NCBI GenBank assembly: GCA_030019075.1
Contig: JASEHD010000014.1
Coordinates: forward strand, 1-38,558
From: Bacteroidota bacterium
GTDB taxonomy: Bacteria > Bacteroidota > Ignavibacteria > UBA10030 > SZUA-254
Direction of reading: 5' to 3'
DNA length: 38,558 nt
Shown here in pieces: positions 1-8,173 of this stretch. The notes under the pieces were generated by a model that had not been told where the DNA came from, made no database searches, and worked only from the letters and a program-made list of their open reading frames with translations. Each line of letters starts with the position of its first letter. Positions within the stretch are counted from its first letter, which is position 1. A program made the position numbers and the translations under genes.

Positions 1-1950
1 AGTACAGTTACAGATGCGTACGGTTGCTATTCTTTTACCCCATTGTTACCGGGCACGTATACCGTTTCCGAAATTCTACAACTAGGATGGACGCAATGTT
101 GGCCTCTATCCCCGGGAATATATACGGTCACACTCGGCGCAGGAGAAACAATCGGCCCATTGAATTTTGGCAATCGTCTGCTGACGCCGGATTGCCCGCC
201 ATGGAAAACGCTTTACGACAATGTTAAGATAGACGACATGGGCTTCAAGATCCCAACCGTTGCCAAGAAGATGACGCGCAACTTAGCGGTTGCTGCCAAC
301 GGGGACGTGTACGTTACCGGCTACAGCAAGCGTGTCGGGACGGGGTATGACTATGTTACAATTGTGTACGACCAAAACGGTGCAACGAAGCTTGGATGGC
401 CGCAGTACTACAACGGTCCGATGAATAGAGACGATAAAGCGTACGCCCTCGCTATCGACGCCAGCGGAAACGTGTACGTCACAGGCGAGAGCCAAAGAGG
501 AAAGTCGCACGGTGTCGACATCACGACGATCTCATACGACCAACTCGGTAACCTGCGATGGCAGGCACACTACTCTGGAACGCCCGGGTGCAAAGACGCT
601 GGATACGCTATCGCAGTCGACCCGACTGGTACGTATGTCTATGTCACAGGTGAAAGCTTCCGACACAAAGCGCATATGATCGACTACATCACCCTGTGCT
701 ACGCCACCGCCGCCACAGGAATTAATCCTAACTCGTGGGCTAATACATACAACGGGCCGGGCAACGGGAACGATAAGGCATACGCTATTGCCGTGTGTCC
801 TGTTACGGGCGATGTTGCGGTAACTGGAGAGAGCCAGGGCAGTGGCACCAATGCGGACATTGCGACCGTAAGGTACAACTCTATTGGTACTACCAGGCAC
901 ATCTACGATCGGTACAATGCTTCCAACAGAGACGACTACGGCTTCGGCATCACGTTTAATAAATTTGGCGATCTGTTCGTAGTAGGCGCGAGTTACATAT
1001 CGTCTATGCTGAACAGTACTTGGGATTACACCACCCTGAAGTATAATGCAACATCACAAGCGTGGGTTTGGGTGAAACACTATAATGGTGGAAATAATGA
1101 CTTCGGTTATCACCTCGCAACCGATGACGCAGGGGACGTGTACGTTACGGGTGCAAGCAAGATTGCAAGCCCGCTTATTCCTGTGAATGGCATGGATACA
1201 GGATATGACTATGCTACCCTGAAGTACCGTCAATCAGATGGAATGCCGCTATGGCCAACATCTAATAAGTATGACGGCATCAAGAAGCAAGACATCGCCC
1301 GTGCAATTACGGTGTGCGATGTACAGAATAAAGTCTTTGTAACTGGCAGCAGCCACCAAGGAGTGGGCCGAATGCTCGACTACGTTACGCTCAAGATCGA
1401 TGCAATATCTGGAACGACGGACTGGGTCGGTAAGTACAACGGTACGTCTGGTAGGAACGACATCGCCTACAATGTCGCCGTCCGTCCGCTGGATTGTTGT
1501 GTCATCCTGACAGGTACAACTCATCAGAAGGTAACATATCTCGATTTCGCGACGATCCAAGGTCCTCCCGGCGCCCCTGTGCCAGGACCAATCACAACAC
1601 CTACTGGGTACGACGGAGAAGATGGTGAATATGAGTCAGAATTGCCAATCACCTTTACGTTGTACAACAGCTACCCGAACCCGTTCAACCCGATAACTAC
1701 GATCCGGTTCACGCTTCCCGAGCAAGCGTACGTTACGCTGAAGGTGTATAACGTGCTCGGTCAGGAAATGGGCAAGTTGTTCGATCGGGAACTGCTCGAT
1801 GACGGCGCACAGAAAGTGGAGTTTGATGCGTCGAATCTGACCTCGGGTGTCTACTTCTATCGAATCGTCGTGGAAGGAATCGGCGACGAGGATGAAGGCA
1901 CCATCGGACAAACTTACGTGAGCGTGAAGAAGATGATCCTTCTCCGGTAA
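1..1950 (+). CDS. Secreted SBBP beta-propeller protein with T9SS C-terminal sorting domain (5' end outside window)
   Basis: The frame is open from base 1, so the true start lies upstream; a TTG at 43 is only an internal codon. The first ~58 residues (PLLPGTYTVSE, then a second GTYTV-like strand set ending in NFGNR) look like an SdrD-B/prealbumin-like domain. Residues ~85-510 carry about eight repeats of the form GNVYVTGES..DYVTI.Y, the SBBP beta-propeller repeat. After a short linker the last ~90 residues hold the motif NSYPNPFNPITTIRF, then LKVYNVLGQE and SGVYFYRI, the type A sorting domain recognised by the type IX secretion system. The product is therefore probably exported and attached or released at the cell surface. 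Ligand and function are unknown. The gene looks noticeably more GC-rich than the rest of the window. A terminator follows. Confidence 0.88.
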   Translation, partial: STVTDAYGCYSFTPLLPGTYTVSEILQLGWTQCWPLSPGIYTVTLGAGETIGPLNFGNRLLTPDCPPWKTLYDNVKIDDMGFKIPTVAKKMTRNLAVAANGDVYVTGYSKRVGTGYDYVTIVYDQNGATKLGWPQYYNGPMNRDDKAYALAIDASGNVYVTGESQRGKSHGVDITTISYDQLGNLRWQAHYSGTPGCKDAGYAIAVDPTGTYVYVTGESFRHKAHMIDYITLCYATAATGINPNSWANTYNGPGNGNDKAYAIAVCPVTGDVAVTGESQGSGTNADIATVRYNSIGTTRHIYDRYNASNRDDYGFGITFNKFGDLFVVGASYISSMLNSTWDYTTLKYNATSQAWVWVKHYNGGNNDFGYHLATDDAGDVYVTGASKIASPLIPVNGMDTGYDYATLKYRQSDGMPLWPTSNKYDGIKKQDIARAITVCDVQNKVFVTGSSHQGVGRMLDYVTLKIDAISGTTDWVGKYNGTSGRNDIAYNVAVRPLDCCVILTGTTHQKVTYLDFATIQGPPGAPVPGPITTPTGYDGEDGEYESELPITFTLYNSYPNPFNPITTIRFTLPEQAYVTLKVYNVLGQEMGKLFDRELLDDGAQKVEFDASNLTSGVYFYRIVVEGIGDEDEGTIGQTYVSVKKMILLR

Positions 1951-1971
1951 AATATTTTACTCAAATTAACT

Positions 1972-2003
1972 AAGCCGGTACGCTCATCCGTATCGGCTTT
2001 TTT
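1972..2003 (+). terminator. Rho-independent terminator of the SBBP protein gene
   Basis: An 11-bp stem (1972-1982 with 1989-1999, AAGCCGGTACG pairing with CGTATCGGCTT through one G-U) encloses a 6-base loop and runs into a T tract (1998-2003). It lies 22 bases after the stop codon at 1950. Confidence 0.85.
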
Positions 2004-2051
2004 ATTTTCCTGGTTACCCAAGTCCCTTTGGTTACCAACCATTTTAATTTG

Positions 2052-2135
2052 CTTACTGAGCTGATATACTACTTCCAACAATCAGTACTCTGTGTCGTCC
2101 TGTAGGTGGATGAATTTTTAACAACGCTCAGTAAG
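2052..2135. other. Inverted-repeat-bounded region with alternative hairpins upstream of feoA
   Basis: CTTACTGAGC (2052-2061) is a perfect inverted repeat of GCTCAGTAAG (2126-2135). Inside, GAGCTGAT (from 2059) can pair instead with ATCAGTACTC downstream, so the two helices overlap and exclude each other. The gap 2004-2257 holds no convincing ORF, and I see no clear promoter in it. This could be a structured leader for the feo genes or just a small palindromic repeat. Confidence 0.35.
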
Positions 2136-2257
2136 AGGAAGAACACTGAATGAACGCTTACAGTATGCCGCGACCATCATGTAAAATTCTTAGGATATCT
2201 GTCGAAAATTTCTAACCAGAAAAACAAAATCAGTTTTTAATTTATTATATTTAATAT

Positions 2258-2512
2258 ATGGAAAAATCAAAGAATACTATTCATTTAATAGATGTAAAGA
2301 CCGGTCAACATCTGAAAATTGTTTCAACGCCGCACGGTATCCTCAAAGCTCAATTCGTCCGTTTAGGAATCCATGAGGGTGAAAAAGTGAAATGTTACGA
2401 ACATTTACCCGGTGGCACAATCGTCCTTCAAAAAAATCGTCAGCATATAGCGGTTGGTCATAAATTGGCTAAACAGATTTTAGTTGAAGTGTTGGATGGC
2501 AAAGGACGTTGA
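2258..2512 (+). CDS. feoA: FeoA family ferrous iron transport protein
   Basis: This 84-residue protein has the SH3-like FeoA core: a first strand region around TGQHLKIVSTP, then KAQFVRLGIHEGEKVKC, PGGTIVLQKNRQHIAVGHKLA and a final VEVL. The LGI.EG and IA(V)G..LA patterns are typical of FeoA. FeoA is a small cytoplasmic partner that modulates the FeoB iron transporter. It is directly followed by feoB, with stop and start codons practically abutting, so the two are co-transcribed. The ATG at 2258 has no obvious Shine-Dalgarno sequence, only AT-rich leader. Confidence 0.9.
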   Translation: MEKSKNTIHLIDVKTGQHLKIVSTPHGILKAQFVRLGIHEGEKVKCYEHLPGGTIVLQKNRQHIAVGHKLAKQILVEVLDGKGR

Positions 2513-2514
2513 GT

Positions 2515-4398
2515 ATGAATGGAAACAAGTCAGAGAATATCAATCATTTCGAAAAACACAAACATTCCGAGCTATCATTTTTAGAAAGAGACCTCACGAA
2601 ACGGAAAATCGTTTTAGTGGGAAATCCTAATGTCGGGAAATCACTCATATTCAATGAGCTGAGCGGGATGAATGTTGAGGTCTCGAACTATCCCGGAACT
2701 ACGGTAGAGATTATCAAAGGTCGTTATAATAATTACGAAGTTTATGATACGCCGGGAGTTTATGGTGTTTCTTCTTTCAATGATGAAGAACGGGTTGCAC
2801 GAGATGAAATCCTCGAAGCTGATATTATCTTTAATGTTATTGATGGAACGCATTTAGAAAGAGACCTTTTCCTCACGCAGCAATTAATTGATATGGGAAA
2901 AAAGATTGTTGTGTTTTTGAATTTTATGGATGATGTGAGAAAACACGTTATTGAAATAGACATCGAAAAACTTTCTCAGTTTATGGGTGTAGAAGTAATT
3001 CCCATTATTGCAGTAAAGAAGGTCGGTATTGAAAAATTAGCCGATGCAATAACGAAAGCGCGCGAAGGGGCTCAGCGGGATGATATGCACAAGTATCTTC
3101 ATTCGATGTTGAAGATGGTTGGAACTCAGGCAGAAGCTCTTTTGATTCTTGAAGGAGACGAATATATTGCAAAACGTCATGGTGTGCCACCTGGGACAAC
3201 TCGCGATGAAATTTACATCGGACGGCGCAATCGTGTGAATTATATCGTCAATCAGGTAATGAGAGATACTTCGGTGAAAATTAGATTCTCCGAATTTTTC
3301 AGTCGCTGGGCGATCAGACCAATTACAGGCATCCCGATTTTAATCATTGCTCTTTATCTTGCTTATCTGTTTGTTGGAAAATTTGTCGCCCAAGATGTCG
3401 TCAATCTTACTGAGAAACAAATAGGTAAAGAAATATGGGAGCCATGGATTCGCGATGTTGTTTCTACAATTGTTCCTGTAACTTCATGGTTAAATACGAT
3501 TTTGGTCGGCGAATTCGGTGTCATTACGATGACGACGACTTATCTGTTGTTCTTACTGCTTCCTTTGGTTGTCTCGTTTTATATTGCTTTATCATTAATG
3601 GAAGACAGCGGTTATTTACCTCGTCTTGCCACGATGGTTGATTACACATTAAGCAAAATTGGATTGAACGGGCGAGCGGTTATTCCACTCATATTAGGAT
3701 TCGGTTGTATTACTTCTGCGACTATCACAACAAGACTTCTTAGCTCAGAGCGTGAGAAAACAATTGCCACCGCATTATTACAATTTGTTATTCCATGTTC
3801 GGCTCAGATGGCAGTGATTGCAGCTTTGATGGCAGGAGCAGGTTTTGGTGCGATGGTAATTTATGTTGTTACAATTTTTACTGTTCTCATCGCAATTGGA
3901 ACAATTCTCAATAAATTTTTAAGAGGTGAATCAGCTCCGTTGCTCTTAGATTTGCCTCCGATGCGTGTCCCGAGAATCACCAATATTGCACGTAAGACGA
4001 CACTGCGTACATTCCATTTCATGAAAGAAGCAGCGGGATGGTTCTTTGTTGGTGCGCTTGCCATTGGTATCGCACAAATCACCGGATTTCTTGAATTCGC
4101 ACAACATGCCTTGCGTCCTCTGACCACTCACTGGCTGCAATTACCACCTGATACTGCAACCGCGTTCATCATGGGAGTCGTCAGGCGCGATTTTGGCGCT
4201 GCCGGATTATATCAACTTCAATTGGCTCCAATGCAAATTACGGTTGCACTTATTACGATTACACTCTTTGTTCCCTGTATCGCTTCTTTAATGGTGATGA
4301 TGAAAGAGCGCGGAATTAAGGAAGGGGTTATAATCTGGATAGGTACTTGGATAGTTGCTTTTTTAATCGGTGGTCTCGTTTCACAGATTGTTATATAA
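2515..4398 (+). CDS. feoB: Ferrous iron transporter FeoB
   Basis: FeoB imports Fe2+ across the inner membrane using an N-terminal GTPase domain. Visible G motifs are GNPNVGKS (G1), NYPGTT (G2), DTPG (G3) and NFMD (G4). The membrane part has about eight hydrophobic segments and the two FeoB gate regions: GFGC followed by TTRLLSSERE and PCSAQ, then later VVRRDFGAAG with FVPC. About 627 residues is short for the family (commonly 700 or more). I chose ATG 2515 over the in-frame TTG at 2509 because AAAGGA (2501-2506) is well spaced for it. A hydrophilic stretch of ~25 residues precedes the G domain. Operon: feoA-feoB-zinc ribbon gene. Confidence 0.93.
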   Translation: MNGNKSENINHFEKHKHSELSFLERDLTKRKIVLVGNPNVGKSLIFNELSGMNVEVSNYPGTTVEIIKGRYNNYEVYDTPGVYGVSSFNDEERVARDEILEADIIFNVIDGTHLERDLFLTQQLIDMGKKIVVFLNFMDDVRKHVIEIDIEKLSQFMGVEVIPIIAVKKVGIEKLADAITKAREGAQRDDMHKYLHSMLKMVGTQAEALLILEGDEYIAKRHGVPPGTTRDEIYIGRRNRVNYIVNQVMRDTSVKIRFSEFFSRWAIRPITGIPILIIALYLAYLFVGKFVAQDVVNLTEKQIGKEIWEPWIRDVVSTIVPVTSWLNTILVGEFGVITMTTTYLLFLLLPLVVSFYIALSLMEDSGYLPRLATMVDYTLSKIGLNGRAVIPLILGFGCITSATITTRLLSSEREKTIATALLQFVIPCSAQMAVIAALMAGAGFGAMVIYVVTIFTVLIAIGTILNKFLRGESAPLLLDLPPMRVPRITNIARKTTLRTFHFMKEAAGWFFVGALAIGIAQITGFLEFAQHALRPLTTHWLQLPPDTATAFIMGVVRRDFGAAGLYQLQLAPMQITVALITITLFVPCIASLMVMMKERGIKEGVIIWIGTWIVAFLIGGLVSQIVI

Positions 4399-4432
4399 GG
4401 GCACAAAGTTTTTACACAAAGAGCACAAAATA

Positions 4433-4636
4433 ATGGACAAAGATATCACACTCGAAGATCAATTAAAATCTGAAGAACGGATCTGTTCACAATGTAAGTT
4501 TATTGTAGTAAATCCTTTCGTTGAACTTTGTCCCAGATGCAATTCATCGCTCCCTCGGGTCGAAGTAAACTGTCAGGGATGCGCCCACAAATTTTTGTGT
4601 ACCATCGGAAAAAATGGTAAATTTACACTTCAATAA
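4433..4636 (+). CDS. Small zinc-ribbon protein downstream of feoB
   Basis: A 67-residue product with four cysteine pairs or near-pairs: CSQC, CPRC, CQGC and a further C four residues on. This resembles a zinc- or iron-binding ribbon (rubredoxin-like knuckles). No signal peptide or membrane segment is visible. It starts 34 bases after feoB; the in-frame ATG at 4433 fits better than the upstream start at 4370, which would overlap the feoB 3' end. Placement suggests a role in iron handling or in regulating FeoB, perhaps like FeoC, but it does not resemble classical FeoC. Function not established. Confidence 0.65.
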   Translation: MDKDITLEDQLKSEERICSQCKFIVVNPFVELCPRCNSSLPRVEVNCQGCAHKFLCTIGKNGKFTLQ

Positions 4637-4705
4637 CCTGTTTAGTAAGTTATCTGAAGGATTCCTTTGGAAAAACGGTTGAAATGTGAACGGTTGGTTC
4701 AATTA

Positions 4706-4859
4706 GAGGTTGTCCAAAAAGTCCGGGGTCATGCTGAATTTATTTCAGCATCCCTGCTTGCCGCAGGCAAGTATACAAGGCAAGCGGGTTTGTAAGGTCC
4801 AGATTCCGATCCCGCTTAAAGAGCGGGACGGAATGACTCCTTTTTTCTTTTTGGACCTC
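4706..4859. repeat. MITE-like intergenic repeat with terminal inverted repeats and three internal hairpins
   Basis: The ends are inverted: GAGGTTGTCCAAAAAG (4706-4721) matches the reverse complement of CTTTTTGGACCTC (4847-4859) apart from a 3-base gap. Inside are three perfect hairpins: 4731-4738 with 4744-4751, 4757-4761 with 4767-4771, and TCCCGCT (4810-4816) with AGCGGGA (4822-4828). No ORF of note lies in it. The shape fits a non-autonomous dispersed repeat; no second full copy is in this window. Confidence 0.6.
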
Positions 4860-4883
4860 CACTAATTTTAGGATATGTAACAG

Positions 4884-4901
4884 TTAACTTGAGTAAGTTA
4901 A
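4884..4901. promoter_or_regulatory. Candidate operator upstream of the carbamoyl operon
   Basis: TTAACTT-GAGT-AAGTTAA is a perfect 7-bp inverted repeat with a 4-base centre, 69 bases upstream of the start at 4970. It is the right size for a dimeric repressor site. No regulator gene is adjacent, so this is suggestive only. Confidence 0.3.
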
Positions 4902-4969
4902 AAACAGATCATCTACCAAAAAAAATGTTATTCAAAAAAAATAGGAATTTATTAATAAAGGTATAATTT

Positions 4970-6298
4970 ATGAAACGTATAAAAGTGATAATAATGGGAG
5001 CTGCAGGTAGAGATTTTCATAATTTTAATACAGTTTATCGAGACAATGAATTGTACGATGTAATAGCATTCACCGCTACTCAAATCCCGAATATCGAAGG
5101 ACGAAAATATCCGGCTGAGCTTGCCGGAAAACTTTATCCTACCGGTATTCCAATCCATCCCGAATCAGAGTTGAATTTTCTTATACAAAAACATGAAATT
5201 GATGAAGTAGTTTTTGCTTATTCGGATGTCTCATTTAATTATGTCATGATGAAAGCATCTGAGGTAATGGCGGCGGGTGCAGACTTTAAAGTGCTTGGTT
5301 CAAATCCAACAATGCTGAAAAGTACGGTACCAGTAGTAGCAGTTGTTGCTGTCCGAACAGGTGCAGGAAAGAGTCAAACCTCACGCAAGGTTTGTAAAAT
5401 ACTGCGTGACATGGGAAAACGCGTAGTTGCTATTCGTCATCCAATGCCGTACGGAGATTTAGTGAAGCAAAAAGTACAGCGTTACAAAACACTCGATGAT
5501 TTGGTAAAATTTGAATGTACTGTTGAGGAAATGGAAGAGTATGAGCCGCACATTGTAAACGGTACCATTATTTACGCTGGAGTTGATTACGAAGCAATCC
5601 TGCGGCAAGCAGAACAAGAAGCTGATGTGATTGTGTGGGATGGTGGGAATAATGATATGTCATTCTACAAACCAGACCTCACAATTACTGTTGCTGACCC
5701 ACATCGACCGGGACATGAGATGACTTACTTTCCAGGCACATCAAACATCCTTGCGGCTGATGTAGTTGTAATTAATAAAGTCGAATCGGCAACAAGAGAA
5801 AATATAGACATTGTTAGAAAAAATATTCGGACAGTCAATCCGGATGCCATTGTTATTGAAGCTGCCTCACCCATTTCTGTTGATGATGAAAGTGTAATAC
5901 GCGGTAAACGAGTGCTTGTTGTTGAAGATGGTCCAACACTTACTCATGGTGAGATGGCATATGGTGCGGGTGTTATCGCTGCAAGAAAATATGGGGCATC
6001 TCAAGTAATTGACCCAAGACCGTGGGTCGTAAATTCAATCGCAGAAACATTTGCTAAATATCCGAATATCGGCACGCTGCTTCCAGCAATGGGTTACGGT
6101 GGGAAACAGGTTAAAGATTTAGAAACAACCATCAATAAAGTCGATTGTGATAGCGTGATCATCGGAACACCGATTGATTTAAGGCGAATCATCAAAATCA
6201 ATAAGCCATCAGTTCGTGTTCGATATGAGCTGGACGAGATTGCTAAACCGGATTTGACTGAAATTCTCACTAACTTTTGCAAGAAGATGAAAGGTTAA
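4970..6298 (+). CDS. COG2403-type GTPase (cyclic 2,3-diphosphoglycerate synthetase-like)
   Basis: This 442-residue protein starts with a Rossmann-like MGAAGRDFHNFN segment, has a P-loop VRTGAGKS near residues 128-135 and an NKVE guanine-type motif near 265, with GYG and GTPIDLR near the C-terminus. This is the family annotated as predicted GTPase COG2403, or cyclic 2,3-diphosphoglycerate synthetase-like after the methanogen enzyme. Function in bacteria is unproven. It is the first gene of a tight operon; its stop is two bases before the ATG of the ornithine carbamoyltransferase. AAAGG before the ATG serves as ribosome site. Context points to a role in carbamoyl-phosphate or arginine/pyrimidine metabolism rather than osmolyte synthesis, by inference. 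Confidence 0.82.
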   Translation: MKRIKVIIMGAAGRDFHNFNTVYRDNELYDVIAFTATQIPNIEGRKYPAELAGKLYPTGIPIHPESELNFLIQKHEIDEVVFAYSDVSFNYVMMKASEVMAAGADFKVLGSNPTMLKSTVPVVAVVAVRTGAGKSQTSRKVCKILRDMGKRVVAIRHPMPYGDLVKQKVQRYKTLDDLVKFECTVEEMEEYEPHIVNGTIIYAGVDYEAILRQAEQEADVIVWDGGNNDMSFYKPDLTITVADPHRPGHEMTYFPGTSNILAADVVVINKVESATRENIDIVRKNIRTVNPDAIVIEAASPISVDDESVIRGKRVLVVEDGPTLTHGEMAYGAGVIAARKYGASQVIDPRPWVVNSIAETFAKYPNIGTLLPAMGYGGKQVKDLETTINKVDCDSVIIGTPIDLRRIIKINKPSVRVRYELDEIAKPDLTEILTNFCKKMKG

Positions 6299-6300
6299 TT

Positions 6301-7221
6301 ATGAAAAAAGATTTTTTAAGCATAGCCGATTGGTCAACAGATGAACTTTTTGAACTGATAGACCTTTCAAAGAAGATAAAAAAGAATCCGGAAGATTATC
6401 GACAGGCACTTCAGGGTAAATCGGTGGCGACTATTTTTGAGAAACAATCACTCCGGACTCATGTAACTTTCGATGTTGGAATTTATCAGCTTGGCGCTCA
6501 TCCTATTTATTTAACACAAGCTGATATTAGTCTTGGGAAGCGTGAATCTGTTTATGATACAGGAAAAAACCTTGAGCGTTGGGTAGAAGGTATCGTTGTC
6601 CGCACTTATGCCCATAAAACTTGTACAGATCTTGCAAAGTCTGTAAAAGTTCCTGTCATCAATGCACTAACAGATTTTGAGCATCCGTGCCAGGCGCTTG
6701 GTGATTTCCTTACTGTCCATGAAAAAATGTGGAGCTTCAGCGGAAAGAAATTTGTCTTCGTCGGTGACGGCAATAATGTTTGCAATTCTCTTATGCTTTT
6801 TGCTTCAAAGGTAGGAATGAACTTTGTAGCCTGTACTCCAAAAGGTTATGAACCAGATAAAAATGTGTTCAAGGCCGCTTCAGCCGCTGCAAAGAAAATG
6901 AGCTCGACAGTTCAAATTATCAACGACCCAAAGGAAGCGGTGAAACATGCGGATGTAATTTACACGGATGTCTGGGCAAGTATGGGGCAGGAAGCAGAAA
7001 AAGAAGAACGGATGAAGAATTTCAAATCTTATCAAGTGAACAAGAAATTGTTCTCTTTGGCAAAATCGGATGCAATTTTTATGCACTGTTTGCCTGCCCA
7101 TCGTGGTGAGGAAGTGACTAATGATGTAATCGATTCGAAGAACTCTGTAGTGTTCGATGAGGCAGAGAATCGTTTACACACACAGAAAGCGGTAATGGTA
7201 AAATTAATGAAGGAAGTTTAA
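6301..7221 (+). CDS. argF: Ornithine carbamoyltransferase
   Basis: The enzyme interconverts ornithine plus carbamoyl phosphate and citrulline. Residues ~50-60 hold the carbamoyl-phosphate loop as SLRTH, where most relatives have STRTR; HPCQALGD, DVWASMGQE and MHCLPAHRGEEV are the classical binding and catalytic motifs, the SMG loop being specific for ornithine rather than aspartate. The 306-residue length is normal. I took ATG 6301 (preceded by GAAAGG) instead of an earlier in-frame start inside the upstream gene. Next to a carbamate kinase it could act catabolically (arcB-like, making carbamoyl phosphate for ATP), but no arginine deiminase gene is in the window, so direction is undecided. 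Confidence 0.92.
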   Translation: MKKDFLSIADWSTDELFELIDLSKKIKKNPEDYRQALQGKSVATIFEKQSLRTHVTFDVGIYQLGAHPIYLTQADISLGKRESVYDTGKNLERWVEGIVVRTYAHKTCTDLAKSVKVPVINALTDFEHPCQALGDFLTVHEKMWSFSGKKFVFVGDGNNVCNSLMLFASKVGMNFVACTPKGYEPDKNVFKAASAAAKKMSSTVQIINDPKEAVKHADVIYTDVWASMGQEAEKEERMKNFKSYQVNKKLFSLAKSDAIFMHCLPAHRGEEVTNDVIDSKNSVVFDEAENRLHTQKAVMVKLMKEV

Positions 7222-7222
7222 T

Positions 7223-8173
7223 CTGAAGAATTCAGTTTTGATTGCAATAGGAGGGAACTCGCTAATTCGAGCGGGGCAGAAAGGTACGATACCCGAACAA
7301 TTTGCAAATGCACGTTTGACCACTGAACAAATTGCTGTATTAGCTGAGGAGGGTTGTCGAATTGTTATCACACATGGAAATGGTCCTCAGGTAGGATCGC
7401 AGCTTTTACGCTCGGAAGCTGGTTCATCGCAAACCTATACATTGCCGCTTGATGTTTGTGTTGCTATGACGCAGGGAGAGATTGGATATATAATTCAAAC
7501 ATCGCTGCAATCAATTTTTCGTGAAAGAAAAATCTCAATTCCCGTTACAAGTTTGATAACTCAGGTATTAGTTGATAAACATGACCCAGCTTTTCAGAAT
7601 CCGACAAAACCGATTGGTCCTTTTTATTCAAAGGAAGTCGCACAGAAGAAACAGGATGAGTTAAACTGGAATATTATTGAAGATGCAGCGCGTGGTTATC
7701 GCCGCGTTGTGCCATCGCCAAAACCGCTCGAAGTTATAGAGCAGGATATAATCTTAGATTGCCTTGAGCGAGGTATAATCGTCATTGCTTCAGGTGGGGG
7801 TGGAATTCCAGTAACATTTGAAAATGGAACGATGGTAGGTGTTGAAGCAGTCATTGATAAAGACCGCGCATCCGCATTACTGGCTATTGAGCTAAACATC
7901 GAACGTTTTATAATATCAACAGAAGTTGAAAAAGTATATTTGAACTTCAAGAAATCTAACCAAAAAGCGATCGACATGATTAGTCTTGATGAGGCAAAAA
8001 GGTATCTCGATGAAGGGCATTTTTTAGAGGGAAGCATGAAGCCAAAAATTGAAGCAGCGATCGAATTCCTTGAGTCAGGTGGTGAAGAAGTGATAATAAC
8101 TAATCCTGAACATCTCGCAGATGCGATTAAGGGAAAAACAGGAACGCATATTATTGGAAGGATACAACGATGA
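7223..8173 (+). CDS. arcC: Carbamate kinase, probable CTG start
   Basis: It transfers phosphate between carbamoyl phosphate and ADP, giving ATP, CO2 and ammonia in the catabolic direction. Motifs: IAIGGNSL at the N-terminus, THGNGPQVG, KPIGPFY, ASGGGGIPV, GVEAVIDKDRASALLA and the C-terminal GSMKPKIEAA, all typical. No ATG precedes the first motif. A TTG at 7238 would cut off the first beta-strand, whereas CTG 7223 gives LKNSVLIAIGGN, matches family N-termini and has AGGAAG exactly upstream (7211-7216). I therefore favour CTG; a sequencing error in an ATG is the alternative. Its end overlaps pyrB by 4 bases. Confidence 0.92.
   Translation: MKNSVLIAIGGNSLIRAGQKGTIPEQFANARLTTEQIAVLAEEGCRIVITHGNGPQVGSQLLRSEAGSSQTYTLPLDVCVAMTQGEIGYIIQTSLQSIFRERKISIPVTSLITQVLVDKHDPAFQNPTKPIGPFYSKEVAQKKQDELNWNIIEDAARGYRRVVPSPKPLEVIEQDIILDCLERGIIVIASGGGGIPVTFENGTMVGVEAVIDKDRASALLAIELNIERFIISTEVEKVYLNFKKSNQKAIDMISLDEAKRYLDEGHFLEGSMKPKIEAAIEFLESGGEEVIITNPEHLADAIKGKTGTHIIGRIQR

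Noticed and set aside
532-902. Minus-strand ORFs within the SBBP gene
   Set aside because: Antisense shadows of the repeated GNVYVTGES units.
2509-2514. TTG start for feoB at 2509
   Set aside because: ATG at 2515 is better spaced from AAAGGA and adds no loss of the G domain; the two differ by only two residues.
4370-4432. Longer zinc-ribbon protein starting within feoB
   Set aside because: The added residues are read from the feoB end and a low-complexity spacer, and carry no cysteines.
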